Shown here piece by piece: positions 38,404 through 46,991 of a DNA stretch of 64,000 nucleotides (positions within the stretch are counted from its first letter, which is position 1; the number at the start of each line of letters is the position of its first letter). The notes below the pieces were generated by a model. That model searched no databases. It was not told where the DNA came from and saw only the letters and a program-made list of their open reading frames with translations. Source of the stretch: Candidatus Woesearchaeota archaeon (lineage in GTDB: Archaea > Nanobdellota > Nanobdellia > Woesearchaeales > GW2011-AR4). Made by a program: the position numbers and the translations under genes. The stretch is from NCBI GenBank assembly GCA_016181305.1, contig JACOZN010000013.1:1-64000 (forward strand), written 5' to 3'.

Positions 38404-39261
38404 ATGATAAATTCAAATGAGCATCATAAAAGAGTTATTTCTTATTTTAAAGAGTCAAAGCTCGGCTATGACATAGTTCTTGGCGGCTCGAAGCATTTTG
38501 GCTGTTATCCTGATGGCATAAACAATATCAGCGAGAAAAAGGCACAGGAGTTGATGCAGGATTTGCTTGCAAAAGCCCTAAGAATAACAAAGAACCAAAC
38601 AATATTGGATGCAGGATGCGGCCAGGGCGTAGTAAGCACCTATTTGGCAAAAAAATATGGCTGCAGCATAATTGGAATAACCATAGTCCCATTTGAAATA
38701 GGCAAAGCTGAGAGATTGGCTGAAAAATTAGGTGTAAGCTCAAATGTTGAATACCACTTAATGGATTACTCGAATACAGATTTTGAAAATAATAAATTTG
38801 ACTCCGTATATGCAATAGAGTCCTTTGTGCATTCCCCAGATGCTAATTCAACTCTTAAGGAATTCTTCAGAATTTTAAAGCCCGGCGGAAGATTGGCCAT
38901 TTTTGATTATACTATATCGCACGATAATGAGTTTACAGCTTATGAGAAAAATATATTTAGAATTATAGCGGAGCGCACGGCGATGGGCTCAATAAAAAAC
39001 ATGAGGCATGGCTCATTTGCGGATTTATTAAAAAAAGCAGGCTTTGAATCTATAATCCAAAAAGATATATCCAGAAATGTGCTTCCTTCAATTAAAAGAT
39101 TGACTAAGCTAGCTAAATTTCCATATGTTTTTGTAAATTCCCTTAAGCTGCATAAAAACTTTATAAATGTGACAGCTGCCATTGAAGTTTATAAGCTTGC
39201 AGAAAAGGGCTTATTTAAGTACAATATTTTCACAGCCCAAAAATCAGGTAAAAATATCTAA
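38404..39261 (+). CDS. SAM-dependent methyltransferase (sterol/tocopherol/terpenoid MT-like)
   Basis: ILDAGCGQGVVSTYLAKKYGCSIIGITIVPFEIGKAE; FFRILKPGGRLAIFDYT. Confidence 0.82.
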   Translation: MINSNEHHKRVISYFKESKLGYDIVLGGSKHFGCYPDGINNISEKKAQELMQDLLAKALRITKNQTILDAGCGQGVVSTYLAKKYGCSIIGITIVPFEIGKAERLAEKLGVSSNVEYHLMDYSNTDFENNKFDSVYAIESFVHSPDANSTLKEFFRILKPGGRLAIFDYTISHDNEFTAYEKNIFRIIAERTAMGSIKNMRHGSFADLLKKAGFESIIQKDISRNVLPSIKRLTKLAKFPYVFVNSLKLHKNFINVTAAIEVYKLAEKGLFKYNIFTAQKSGKNI

Positions 39262-39263
39262 AA

Positions 39264-40412
39264 ATGAACTTTGCAATCATTGTTGCTGCGGGCAAGAGCA
39301 AAAGGATGGGGAAAAGCATTAACAAATTATTTCTTCCATTGTTAAATAAGCCTATGATTTATTACACTATTAAAAATTTTCAGGAATGCAATTTAGTTGT
39401 GGCACAAAAAAATTACATTAAAAAAATCAATGAAATAAAGCAGGAATGTCATTTTAACAAGATTAAAAAAATTGCTGAAGGCGGCAGAGAGAGGCAGGAT
39501 TCTGTTTATAACGGATTGATTTCTATCAAAAATGCTAAAAATGATGACGTTATTGTCGTGCACAATGGAAGCAACCCTTTAGTTAAGGAAAACGAAATTA
39601 TAGGATGCATAAATGCTGCAAAAAAATATGGCGCAGCAGTTTCAGGATTCCAATTGAAGGACACAATCAAAAAAATAAGAAATGATTTTATTGAGAAAAC
39701 AATTGACAGAAAAAATGTGTACCAAGTGCAAACTCCCCAGACAATCCGGTACGGGCTGTTTATTGAAGCTTTCAAAAATGCAAAAAAGAAAAATCTTAAA
39801 GTTACCGATGATGTTTCTTTGGTTGAGGCTCTTGGCAAAAAAGTCAAAATCGTACCATGCTCTTACGAAAATATAAAAATTACAACTTATGAAGACTTGA
39901 AAATTGCAGAGGCAATTCTGGCGAAAAGGAACAATGCTGGGTTTAGGATAGGCTTCGGGCAGGACAGCCATAAATTCTCAAAAAATAAAAATAAAAAGCT
40001 TGTTTTAGGCGGCTGTATTTTGCTAGATGAAACGGGGTTGGAGGCAAACTCAGATGGAGATGTTGTTTTGCACGCATTGTTCAATGCAGTAAGCACTGCA
40101 ATTGGAGAGAGAAGCCTTGGCTATTACTCTGATGAAATGTGCAGAAAAGGCATTACTGACAGCAAAGAGTACCTGAAAGTGATTTTGGATAAATTAAAGC
40201 AAAAAAATATGGAATTGAATAATGTCAGCATCATGATAGAGGCAGGCAAGCCAAAATTAGAAAAATATACGGATAAAATTAAAAACTCATTGTCTAAAAT
40301 ATTAAAGCTTGAAAAAGAAAGGATTGGAATTGCCTACACTTCAGGGGAAAAGCTAACTGCTTTCGGGAGAGGCGAGGGGATTCAGGGGTTTGCTGTGGTG
40401 AGTTTGGGTTAA
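39264..40412 (+). CDS. ispDF: Bifunctional IspD-IspF fusion
   Basis: IspD: IIVAAGKSKRMGKSINKLFLPLLNKPM; IspF: RIGFGQDSHKF..LGGCILLDETGLEANSDGDVVLHALFNAV..YTSGEKLTAFGRGEGIQGFAVV. Confidence 0.93.
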   Translation: MNFAIIVAAGKSKRMGKSINKLFLPLLNKPMIYYTIKNFQECNLVVAQKNYIKKINEIKQECHFNKIKKIAEGGRERQDSVYNGLISIKNAKNDDVIVVHNGSNPLVKENEIIGCINAAKKYGAAVSGFQLKDTIKKIRNDFIEKTIDRKNVYQVQTPQTIRYGLFIEAFKNAKKKNLKVTDDVSLVEALGKKVKIVPCSYENIKITTYEDLKIAEAILAKRNNAGFRIGFGQDSHKFSKNKNKKLVLGGCILLDETGLEANSDGDVVLHALFNAVSTAIGERSLGYYSDEMCRKGITDSKEYLKVILDKLKQKNMELNNVSIMIEAGKPKLEKYTDKIKNSLSKILKLEKERIGIAYTSGEKLTAFGRGEGIQGFAVVSLG

Positions 40413-40753
40413 AATGTTTGTTTTGTTATTATTGTTCCTTGCGAATCATACATTTCAGTATCTGGATTAAAGTACAAACCAGAAAGACTCAGCATATCAG
40501 CTATATTGGCTACTGCAGCCCCTAACAAACTTTTACCATCATCATATTTTTGAGGGTCAGGTCCCCTAACCCCAGTTTTTGTTATTTCATATCGTGCTAA
40601 TACTTGCTGTGATTCTGGATTAATAACATGAACTATCGGGAATTTCTTATCTGGCACTGTTTTCGATTCGAGACCACTACTTTGTACCCAACTTTGAATT
40701 TGCTCTGCTAAATTATTAAGATTTTTACTAATATCTGTTTTTCTCTCCTTCAT
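40409..40753 (-). CDS. Hypothetical protein
   Basis: 114 aa, overlaps the ispDF 3' end by 4 nt. Confidence 0.5.
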   Translation of the reverse strand: MKERKTDISKNLNNLAEQIQSWVQSSGLESKTVPDKKFPIVHVINPESQQVLARYEITKTGVRGPDPQKYDDGKSLLGAAVANIADMLSLSGLYFNPDTEMYDSQGTIITKQTF

Positions 40754-40868
40754 TTTATCTCCTCCCCATAAAATCTTATATATAACTAAAGGTCAACCCT
40801 TTAAAAACCTTTCTCTTTTGCTCTTAAAATCAGCAAATATTAAATACCATTGCTTCTACCTTTTCCTT

Positions 40869-41717
40869 ATGGGAATCCCATCGTATGCCAAAATCAACCT
40901 TTACCTTAAGATAGGCAGGAAAATAAGCTCGGGCTACCACCAAATCCAGTCAGTAATGCAGAAGATAGAGCTTGCAGACAATATCACAATTGAGCCCTTG
41001 ACAGAGGACAAAATAATAGTCGAGTGCACAAACAAGGAGCTTGAAAATGAGAACAACCTTGCATACAAGGCGGCTTTGCTGCTGAAAAAGAAGTTCAAGG
41101 TAAGGCAGGGCGCAAGGATTTTCATAGAGAAGAACGTGCCTATAGAAGCAGGATTGGGGGGCGGAAGCTCTGATGCAGCCACCACCTTGATGAATCTGAG
41201 CAAGCTGTGGAGCCTAAGGCTTAAAGAAAAGCAATTGATTGATTTGGCTGCCCAGCTTGGCTCTGATGTGCCTTTCTTTATAGGGGAAAATGCGGCACTG
41301 GTGGAAGGAATAGGAGACAGGATAAAAAGGATAAAGAAGTCATTCAGCATCAACATAGTGCTTATCAACCCCGGATTCAGGGTTTCGACAAAATGGGCTT
41401 ACAAGGCGTTTGACAAGAACAAGCCCAAGATAAGGACAAAAGCTGACATTAAATCCCTTGTGAAGGCAATAGAAAAAAAGGACATCAAAGAAATAGCAAA
41501 CAACCTGCATAATGACTTCGAGCCGATTGTGGCAAAAAGGTACAAGATTGTTGCAGACATTAAGAACAGCCTGCTGAAGAATGACGCGCTGAATGCGATT
41601 GTCTCAGGCTCAGGACCGACTGTTTTCGGGGTTTTCAACAGCATTTACGAGGCAAGGGAGGCATTTTTCAAGATACAATATGACTATCCGTTCGTTTTTT
41701 TGACAAAAACTATATAA
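40869..41717 (+). CDS. ispE: 4-diphosphocytidyl-2-C-methyl-D-erythritol kinase
   Basis: SYAKINLYLKIGRKISSGYHQIQSVMQKIELAD; VPIEAGLGGGSSDAATTLMNL; IVSGSGPTVFG. Confidence 0.95.
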   Translation: MGIPSYAKINLYLKIGRKISSGYHQIQSVMQKIELADNITIEPLTEDKIIVECTNKELENENNLAYKAALLLKKKFKVRQGARIFIEKNVPIEAGLGGGSSDAATTLMNLSKLWSLRLKEKQLIDLAAQLGSDVPFFIGENAALVEGIGDRIKRIKKSFSINIVLINPGFRVSTKWAYKAFDKNKPKIRTKADIKSLVKAIEKKDIKEIANNLHNDFEPIVAKRYKIVADIKNSLLKNDALNAIVSGSGPTVFGVFNSIYEAREAFFKIQYDYPFVFLTKTI

Positions 41718-41756
41718 TCTGATACATATTAATTTGGCTTGGGGACTTGTTTTAAA

Positions 41757-42680
41757 ATGGAAATAAAGGTTGCAAAGCACGCGGGATTCTGCTTTGGCGT
41801 AAAGAAAGCCATAGAGATCGCAGAGGAAGTTGCGCAAAAAAACAAAGAAAAAACTTATGTCTACGGGCAGCTTGTGCATAACGAGCAGGTAATAAAAGAC
41901 TTAGAGGGAAAAGGAATAGTTTTTGTTGAAAATATCAATGAAATCCCGGAAAATTCGGTCACTGTGCTCAGGGCGCACGGCGAGCCAGGCACAACGTACA
42001 GCATTCTTGGGCAAAAATCAATCGTGAGGGGAAAAAACCTGAATGACGCAACCTGCCCCCTTGTTACCCTGGTGCATAACGTTGCAATCAAGCTGAAGAA
42101 CAGCGGATACGAGGTAATCCTCTTTGGCAAAAGAAACCATCCGGAGGCTATAGGCACGAGCTACCACCTTAAAGGAAAAGACACTTTTATTGTCGAGAAG
42201 CCGGAGCAGGCTGGCATGGCCGCTGATTACATATCCAAAAACAATTTTGAAAAAGTCGCAATAATCTCTCAGACGACAATGTCCGTTTACGGATATAAAA
42301 TGCTGATTGACAATATAAACTCAAAACTGGGCAATGATAAGTTCGAGGAAATACCCTTGAGCCTGAAGGATTTGACAAAAAAATACGGCTATGTTGACAC
42401 AATCTGCAACCCTACAAAGCAGAGGCAAAGCGATACAGACGAGATTGCGAAAGATTCAGAGATTGTAATTGTCATAGGCGGCAAAAACTCGAGCAACTCA
42501 AAAGAGCTTTATGCAAAGTGCAGGGAACTGGGAGTTGAGAGCTATTTCATACAATCAGGGCAGCAATTGCAGAAAGAGTGGTTTAAAGGAAAGGAAAAGA
42601 TTGGAGTTACAGCAGGAGCTTCAACTCCGGATTATCTGATAAATGAGGTTGTGGAGAAGATAAGAGAAATAACAAGTTAA
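41757..42680 (+). CDS. ispH: 4-hydroxy-3-methylbut-2-enyl diphosphate reductase
   Basis: AKHAGFCFGVKKAIEIAEEV; YVYGQLVHNEQVIKDLEGKGI; DATCPLVTLVHNVA; TAGASTPDYLINEVVEKI. Confidence 0.96.
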   Translation: MEIKVAKHAGFCFGVKKAIEIAEEVAQKNKEKTYVYGQLVHNEQVIKDLEGKGIVFVENINEIPENSVTVLRAHGEPGTTYSILGQKSIVRGKNLNDATCPLVTLVHNVAIKLKNSGYEVILFGKRNHPEAIGTSYHLKGKDTFIVEKPEQAGMAADYISKNNFEKVAIISQTTMSVYGYKMLIDNINSKLGNDKFEEIPLSLKDLTKKYGYVDTICNPTKQRQSDTDEIAKDSEIVIVIGGKNSSNSKELYAKCRELGVESYFIQSGQQLQKEWFKGKEKIGVTAGASTPDYLINEVVEKIREITS

Positions 42681-42681
42681 A

Positions 42682-43140
42682 TCACTCAGTAGCAAAAAAC
42701 CCAGTCCTTTCAGGGTCAAACTTCCATGCTTCGGAAACTCTCCCTGTCCTTTTGTAGTATTTTACAATCCTTCCTATTTTTGACTCTGTCAGGAGCAGGC
42801 CCCGCTTTGCTGTTTCGTCGTTCTTGTTTGAGTCAAGGTGCTTTTTTATCGCAGCGTACCTCTTGAACAATGAAGTCAGGTCTTCGGGCACTTCTGGAAG
42901 GGCTTTTTTTTCGCCAAGAATTTCGCCTACTGACTTGCCGCATAATGCCGATATGCTCGGGATTCCATAGACATCCCTGAACAGAATCCCAATCTGGGAT
43001 GCAGTCTTGCCTTCCTTGGCAAGCTTTGCTATCAAAAGCTCAACTTCCTTTGCCTTGTACCTTATCCATGAAGGAGCTGTCTTCTTTGCAGGCTTTTTCG
43101 AGCCGTGCTTTCCCCTCTTCCTTGAGTGCATTCTTGCCAT
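42682..43140 (-). CDS. rps15: Ribosomal protein uS15
   Basis: MARMHSRKRGKHGSKKPAKKTAPSWIRYKAKEVELLI. Confidence 0.95.
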   Translation of the reverse strand: MARMHSRKRGKHGSKKPAKKTAPSWIRYKAKEVELLIAKLAKEGKTASQIGILFRDVYGIPSISALCGKSVGEILGEKKALPEVPEDLTSLFKRYAAIKKHLDSNKNDETAKRGLLLTESKIGRIVKYYKRTGRVSEAWKFDPERTGFFATE

Positions 43141-43264
43141 TTTAAGCCAATTTAATTATTTTAAAATCTGGAGAAAACATATTTTCATCCAGTATAGCTG
43201 AGCTTTCACCAAGCTATCTTTATGAATTGGGATAGTTAAATGCTTTATAAATTTATTGTAAAAA

Positions 43265-43409
43265 TAGCCCCGGGCAGATTCGAACTGCCGTCCATGCCTT
43301 TCGTTAGCAACGAAAGACCAGAAAATCTCTGATTTTCGCTGCCTCCAAAGGGCACGATGCTTGACCGCTACATTCCGCAGAATAAATTGCTTTATTCTTC
43401 CACGGGGCT
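43265..43409 (-). tRNA. tRNA-Gln(TTG) with two putative introns (D-arm and 37/38)
   Basis: Removing AAGAATAAAGCAATTTATTCTGCGGAA and AGGCAGCGAAAATC...AACGAA gives AGCCCCGTGGTGTAGCGGTCAAGCATCGTGCCCTTTGGAGGCATGGACGGCAGTTCGAATCTGCCCGGGGCTA. Confidence 0.87.
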
Positions 43410-43473
43410 ATAAAAACGAATCTGCCGAGACTAGGCAAGAGAATTTCCTACTTTGTTTATAAAATTATCCACA

Positions 43474-44091
43474 TCAAGAATACAATTTCAACGCTTCCTC
43501 TTCCATGAAATGCAGCTTGCCGGGCACTATGAGGCAATGGACTGGCTTGCCGAAATTTTGTTTTAACAAATCCTTTGCCATACTGGCTTTTATAATCTGG
43601 CTTTCGCTTCCGAGCCTTGCACAGCCAACGCAAAGAGTTTTTTCCGAGAATATTCTTTCATTTCTCTTTAATTCCACTTTCAGCAAATACCTTATTGCAT
43701 CATTAACGGACATGAATTTTTCTTCATCCGGGTTTAAATCCAGCAAAAACAAAGTATGCAGTCCAAGGCTTGAATTGCCTTTCAGCACATCATACGGAGA
43801 TTCAATGTCCTCATTCTCCAAAGGAATTGAGGTAATTTTGCCGAATTTATACACTTGAAGCCCTGTTATTCCAACAGCGCTTGCAATAGAAGCATTATGC
43901 AAAATATGGCATTTTATGCCCTCTTTTTTCGCCCTTAAGAACAAGTCGATGTGGGTTGTTGCTGCAAACGGGTCTCCAATCACAAGAAAAGCGACATTTT
44001 TTGATTTTGCATTTTCAATGATTTCATTGTTGTCAGCTTCCACTAAGCTTCTTCTTGCAAGAATTATTTTTTTGCTGTAAAGCTTTTCCAA
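43474..44091 (-). CDS. dph5: Diphthine synthase family protein, apparently N-terminally truncated
   Basis: KIILARRSLVEADNNEI; VAFLVIGDPFAATTHIDLFLRAKKEGI; HNASIASAVGITGLQVYKFGK; no upstream GxGL strand; TTG start. Confidence 0.82.
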   Translation of the reverse strand: MEKLYSKKIILARRSLVEADNNEIIENAKSKNVAFLVIGDPFAATTHIDLFLRAKKEGIKCHILHNASIASAVGITGLQVYKFGKITSIPLENEDIESPYDVLKGNSSLGLHTLFLLDLNPDEEKFMSVNDAIRYLLKVELKRNERIFSEKTLCVGCARLGSESQIIKASMAKDLLKQNFGKPVHCLIVPGKLHFMEEEALKLYS

Positions 44092-44129
44092 ACATAAGAA
44101 TAAAGGAGTTAAGTAGTGTTTATAAATTA

Positions 44130-45281
44130 TTAAGCTTCTGTCTGTTGTTTTTGAAGAGCATTTTGTCTGTAAAATTCCCTAATTCTGCCAAAAGCATCGT
44201 TAAATTTTTGAACTTCTCCGGTATTTTGATGCAGTGATGGACTGTTGAACACAGCACTATATACTCCCATCATTAGCGACCTGTATTCCTTGTGAGCTTT
44301 TTCCCAAGGAGTTTTCCTGTTAATTCCAAAAAGAGCAAAATCCTCTTCAGTAGCTGGCTGCACTTTAGCTGAAGTCCCTTCTTTAGGCTCTTTGCTTAAA
44401 TCCGGCACTTCTGTGAAATGTTCCAATCTAAAAATGTCGTAATGACCCAAGCCAAAAATAATTTTATTAAGTGGTGATGATAGGCTATCATACTTCATAC
44501 TTCTTGGAACTTCTCCTGTTGAGGCTGTGTCCATGCCACATTTATGTGATGCATACTCATCCAAAATTTCATGGGGTATTCCTTTTATTTCATAACCTCC
44601 ACCTGTTTCATCATGAAGTCCCATATAATCTAAAACCATCTGTTTAGAACCTAAAATTTGTGCAGCTAGAGCCATATCAACGTAAACATCTCTTAGTAGA
44701 AGTAGCTTATTAAACGCTTCATCTTTTGCTTTTTCTCCTTCTTCAAGAGAATTAATATAGTTTTTGAAAGTCATATGGCCAATATGATTAGCCACACCCG
44801 TTCCTATAACAATAACCTGCTTGGCAAGTTCTTCAAGAGATAACTGCAATTTAGAATATTTTTTATCGTAGTAAGAAAAATTATGCGACTTATATCCTAA
44901 ATAATTCATTGCACCTCTAAATTCGCCAAGCAATTTTGATAATTCAGGAACGTCATTAGAAATAATCATTACATAATCAATTAATCTATCAGGATGCTTA
45001 AGTTCAAGCAAAGCTTTTGGGTCTCTGCTCAGTTTCTCAAATCCTTTCAATCCATATATCAGCCCTTCCTCTTTTTCATGCAGAGCATCAAAAATAGCCA
45101 GCATAATTTTGGGATTGTCTCCATCATAAGGTCCTTCCTGCTTCATATAAGCAATAAGTTGATCTTTTAGCGCGTGAGTGCTTGCCAAGATTTCGAAAAG
45201 TGCTTCGCGACCTTGAAACCTTTTGATTTCTCCCCACGTTGTTTCAGGTCCGAACAAATCATCAATTGAATCAGTTTTCAT
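44130..45281 (-). CDS. Hypothetical helical protein
   Basis: 383 aa ORF, no family recognised. Confidence 0.65.
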   Translation of the reverse strand: MKTDSIDDLFGPETTWGEIKRFQGREALFEILASTHALKDQLIAYMKQEGPYDGDNPKIMLAIFDALHEKEEGLIYGLKGFEKLSRDPKALLELKHPDRLIDYVMIISNDVPELSKLLGEFRGAMNYLGYKSHNFSYYDKKYSKLQLSLEELAKQVIVIGTGVANHIGHMTFKNYINSLEEGEKAKDEAFNKLLLLRDVYVDMALAAQILGSKQMVLDYMGLHDETGGGYEIKGIPHEILDEYASHKCGMDTASTGEVPRSMKYDSLSSPLNKIIFGLGHYDIFRLEHFTEVPDLSKEPKEGTSAKVQPATEEDFALFGINRKTPWEKAHKEYRSLMMGVYSAVFNSPSLHQNTGEVQKFNDAFGRIREFYRQNALQKQQTEA

Positions 45282-45420
45282 ATTGATTAGGAATGTAAAT
45301 CATTTTATAAATTTATACGAACAAATACCTTTGATTTATATAAACCAACCTATATTTTTAAACCCAGAAATCTTTATAAATCACTTTATATATAAATATA
45401 AAATTAAGAAAAGATTAATT

Positions 45421-45544
45421 ATGAGTTTTTTTGGCGAAAAACTCATCTAAAGCAGCTTTTTTGGCGAAAAGCGGCTTGAAATAGTCTTGTTTTGGAAATT
45501 CTAGTTTTGGCTTGAAATAGTCTTGTTTTGGAAATTCTAGTTTT
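45421..45544. repeat. Palindromes ATGAGTTTTTTTGGCGAAAAACTCAT / GCTTTTTTGGCGAAAAGC and a 36-nt direct repeat (2 copies)
   Basis: ggcttgaaatagtcttgttttggaaattctagtttt at 45473-45508 and 45509-45544. Confidence 0.8.
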
Positions 45545-45709
45545 TTAGTACGATAAAAACTATAAAACGATATCAAATCAACCTGTTGGCACAGGCTAAT
45601 TCTAAAAGGATAACTACAGAAGAGCAATATAAACATTTCGGTAATCGAAAATTTATATTGTAAACTATAGATGAAAACCACTGGGCTAGGGGAAAGGGGG
45701 TAGATAAAA

Positions 45710-46762
45710 ATGGAATTTTCGTTAGATGGGGCTCAAGACATGAGCGGTTTGGTAGGACAGGCGAACATAAAGGTTATAGGCGTTGGAGGAGCCGGCAATA
45801 ACATGGTTGGCTGGCTCTACAAAAAGGGCATCAAAGGCGCTGAGATAATAGCATGCAACACAGACAAGCAGCATCTTGGCATCATCGATGCTGACCGTAA
45901 GTTCCTGATTGGAAAAGGCGTTACAAGAGGGCTTGGATGCGGAGGCTTTCCCGAGAAAGGGGCTGAGGCTGCAAAAGAATCTATGAATGAGCTGAAAGAA
46001 AGCCTGAAAGGGGCTGACATGGTTTTTGTATGTGCCGGCATGGGCGGCGGCACGGGAACAGGAGCTGCCCCTGTTGTAGGGCACCTTGCAAAAGACACAG
46101 GCTCTATTGTAATCGGCACTGTCACAATGCCTTTCAAGATTGAAAGGGCAAGGGTTGACAAGGCTGAGTTTGGATTGCAGCAGCTTAGGCAAATTTCTGA
46201 TACAGTAATCGTGATTGACAACAATAGGCTGGTGCAGATTGCAGGCAATTTGCCTATACAGCAGGCATTTGCAGTTGCAAACGAGCTTGTTGCAACTATG
46301 ATAAAAGGCATTGTAGAGACGATTGCAGTTCCTTCCCTTGTCAATCTGGACTATGCTGATGTAAAAGCCATAATGCAGAACGGCGGAGTTGCTGTAATCG
46401 GAGTCGGCTCTTCTGACACTAACAGCAGGGTTGATGAAGCTGTCAAAGGAGCTTTGGCAAACCCATTATTAGAAGTTGATTACAGGGGCGCAACAGGCGC
46501 TTTAATCCATGTAGTGGGCGGGCCTGACATGACATTGGATGACATCAACAGGATAGGTGAGCTTGTGACAGAAAGCCTTGACCAGGATGCAAATGTCATC
46601 TGGGGCGCCCGAGTTGTCGAGGACATGAAAGGCAGGATAACTGTCATGACTATCATCACAGGGGTTAAAAGCCCCTGGGTGCTTGGCAAGGTTGACCACT
46701 CAATACCATCCGCAGAAGCAGTTGCGGTTTCGCAGGAGCTAGGGATAGAACTGGTTCATTAG
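45710..46762 (+). CDS. ftsZ: Cell division protein FtsZ
   Basis: IKVIGVGGAGNNMVGWL; GMGGGTGTGAAPVVG; RVDKAEFGLQQLRQ. Confidence 0.96.
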   Translation: MEFSLDGAQDMSGLVGQANIKVIGVGGAGNNMVGWLYKKGIKGAEIIACNTDKQHLGIIDADRKFLIGKGVTRGLGCGGFPEKGAEAAKESMNELKESLKGADMVFVCAGMGGGTGTGAAPVVGHLAKDTGSIVIGTVTMPFKIERARVDKAEFGLQQLRQISDTVIVIDNNRLVQIAGNLPIQQAFAVANELVATMIKGIVETIAVPSLVNLDYADVKAIMQNGGVAVIGVGSSDTNSRVDEAVKGALANPLLEVDYRGATGALIHVVGGPDMTLDDINRIGELVTESLDQDANVIWGARVVEDMKGRITVMTIITGVKSPWVLGKVDHSIPSAEAVAVSQELGIELVH

Positions 46763-46878
46763 CAGGGATTCACAATCACCCCTTTAGTCTTTGTGGTGAG
46801 ATTGTTTCTTTGCCTTCATTAGAAAACCACCCCCAACGTTTTTCATTATGAAGGCAAGCGGTGGCTCATTCAATAAAA

Positions 46879-46930
46879 CATTAAAAGCGGTTCACTTTCA
46901 TCACGCTGTTAAATCCAAAAGTCGCTCTCG
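46879..46930. repeat. CGAGAGCG hairpin element, copy C (element sense on minus strand)
   Basis: Minus: CGAGAGCGACTTTTGGATTTAACAGCGTGATGAAAGTGAACCGCTTTTAATG; flank 46931-46977 C-free on +. Confidence 0.75.
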
Positions 46931-46991
46931 TTTTTTAATTTTATTTATTATTGTATTGTTTTATTGAATTAAAAAATCAAAGAATTAAAAT

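Noticed and set aside
45415-45681. 88-aa minus-strand ORF with KLEFPKQDYFKP repeats
   Set aside because: Its repeat derives from the 36-nt DNA tandem repeat and palindromes upstream of ftsZ; not convincingly coding.
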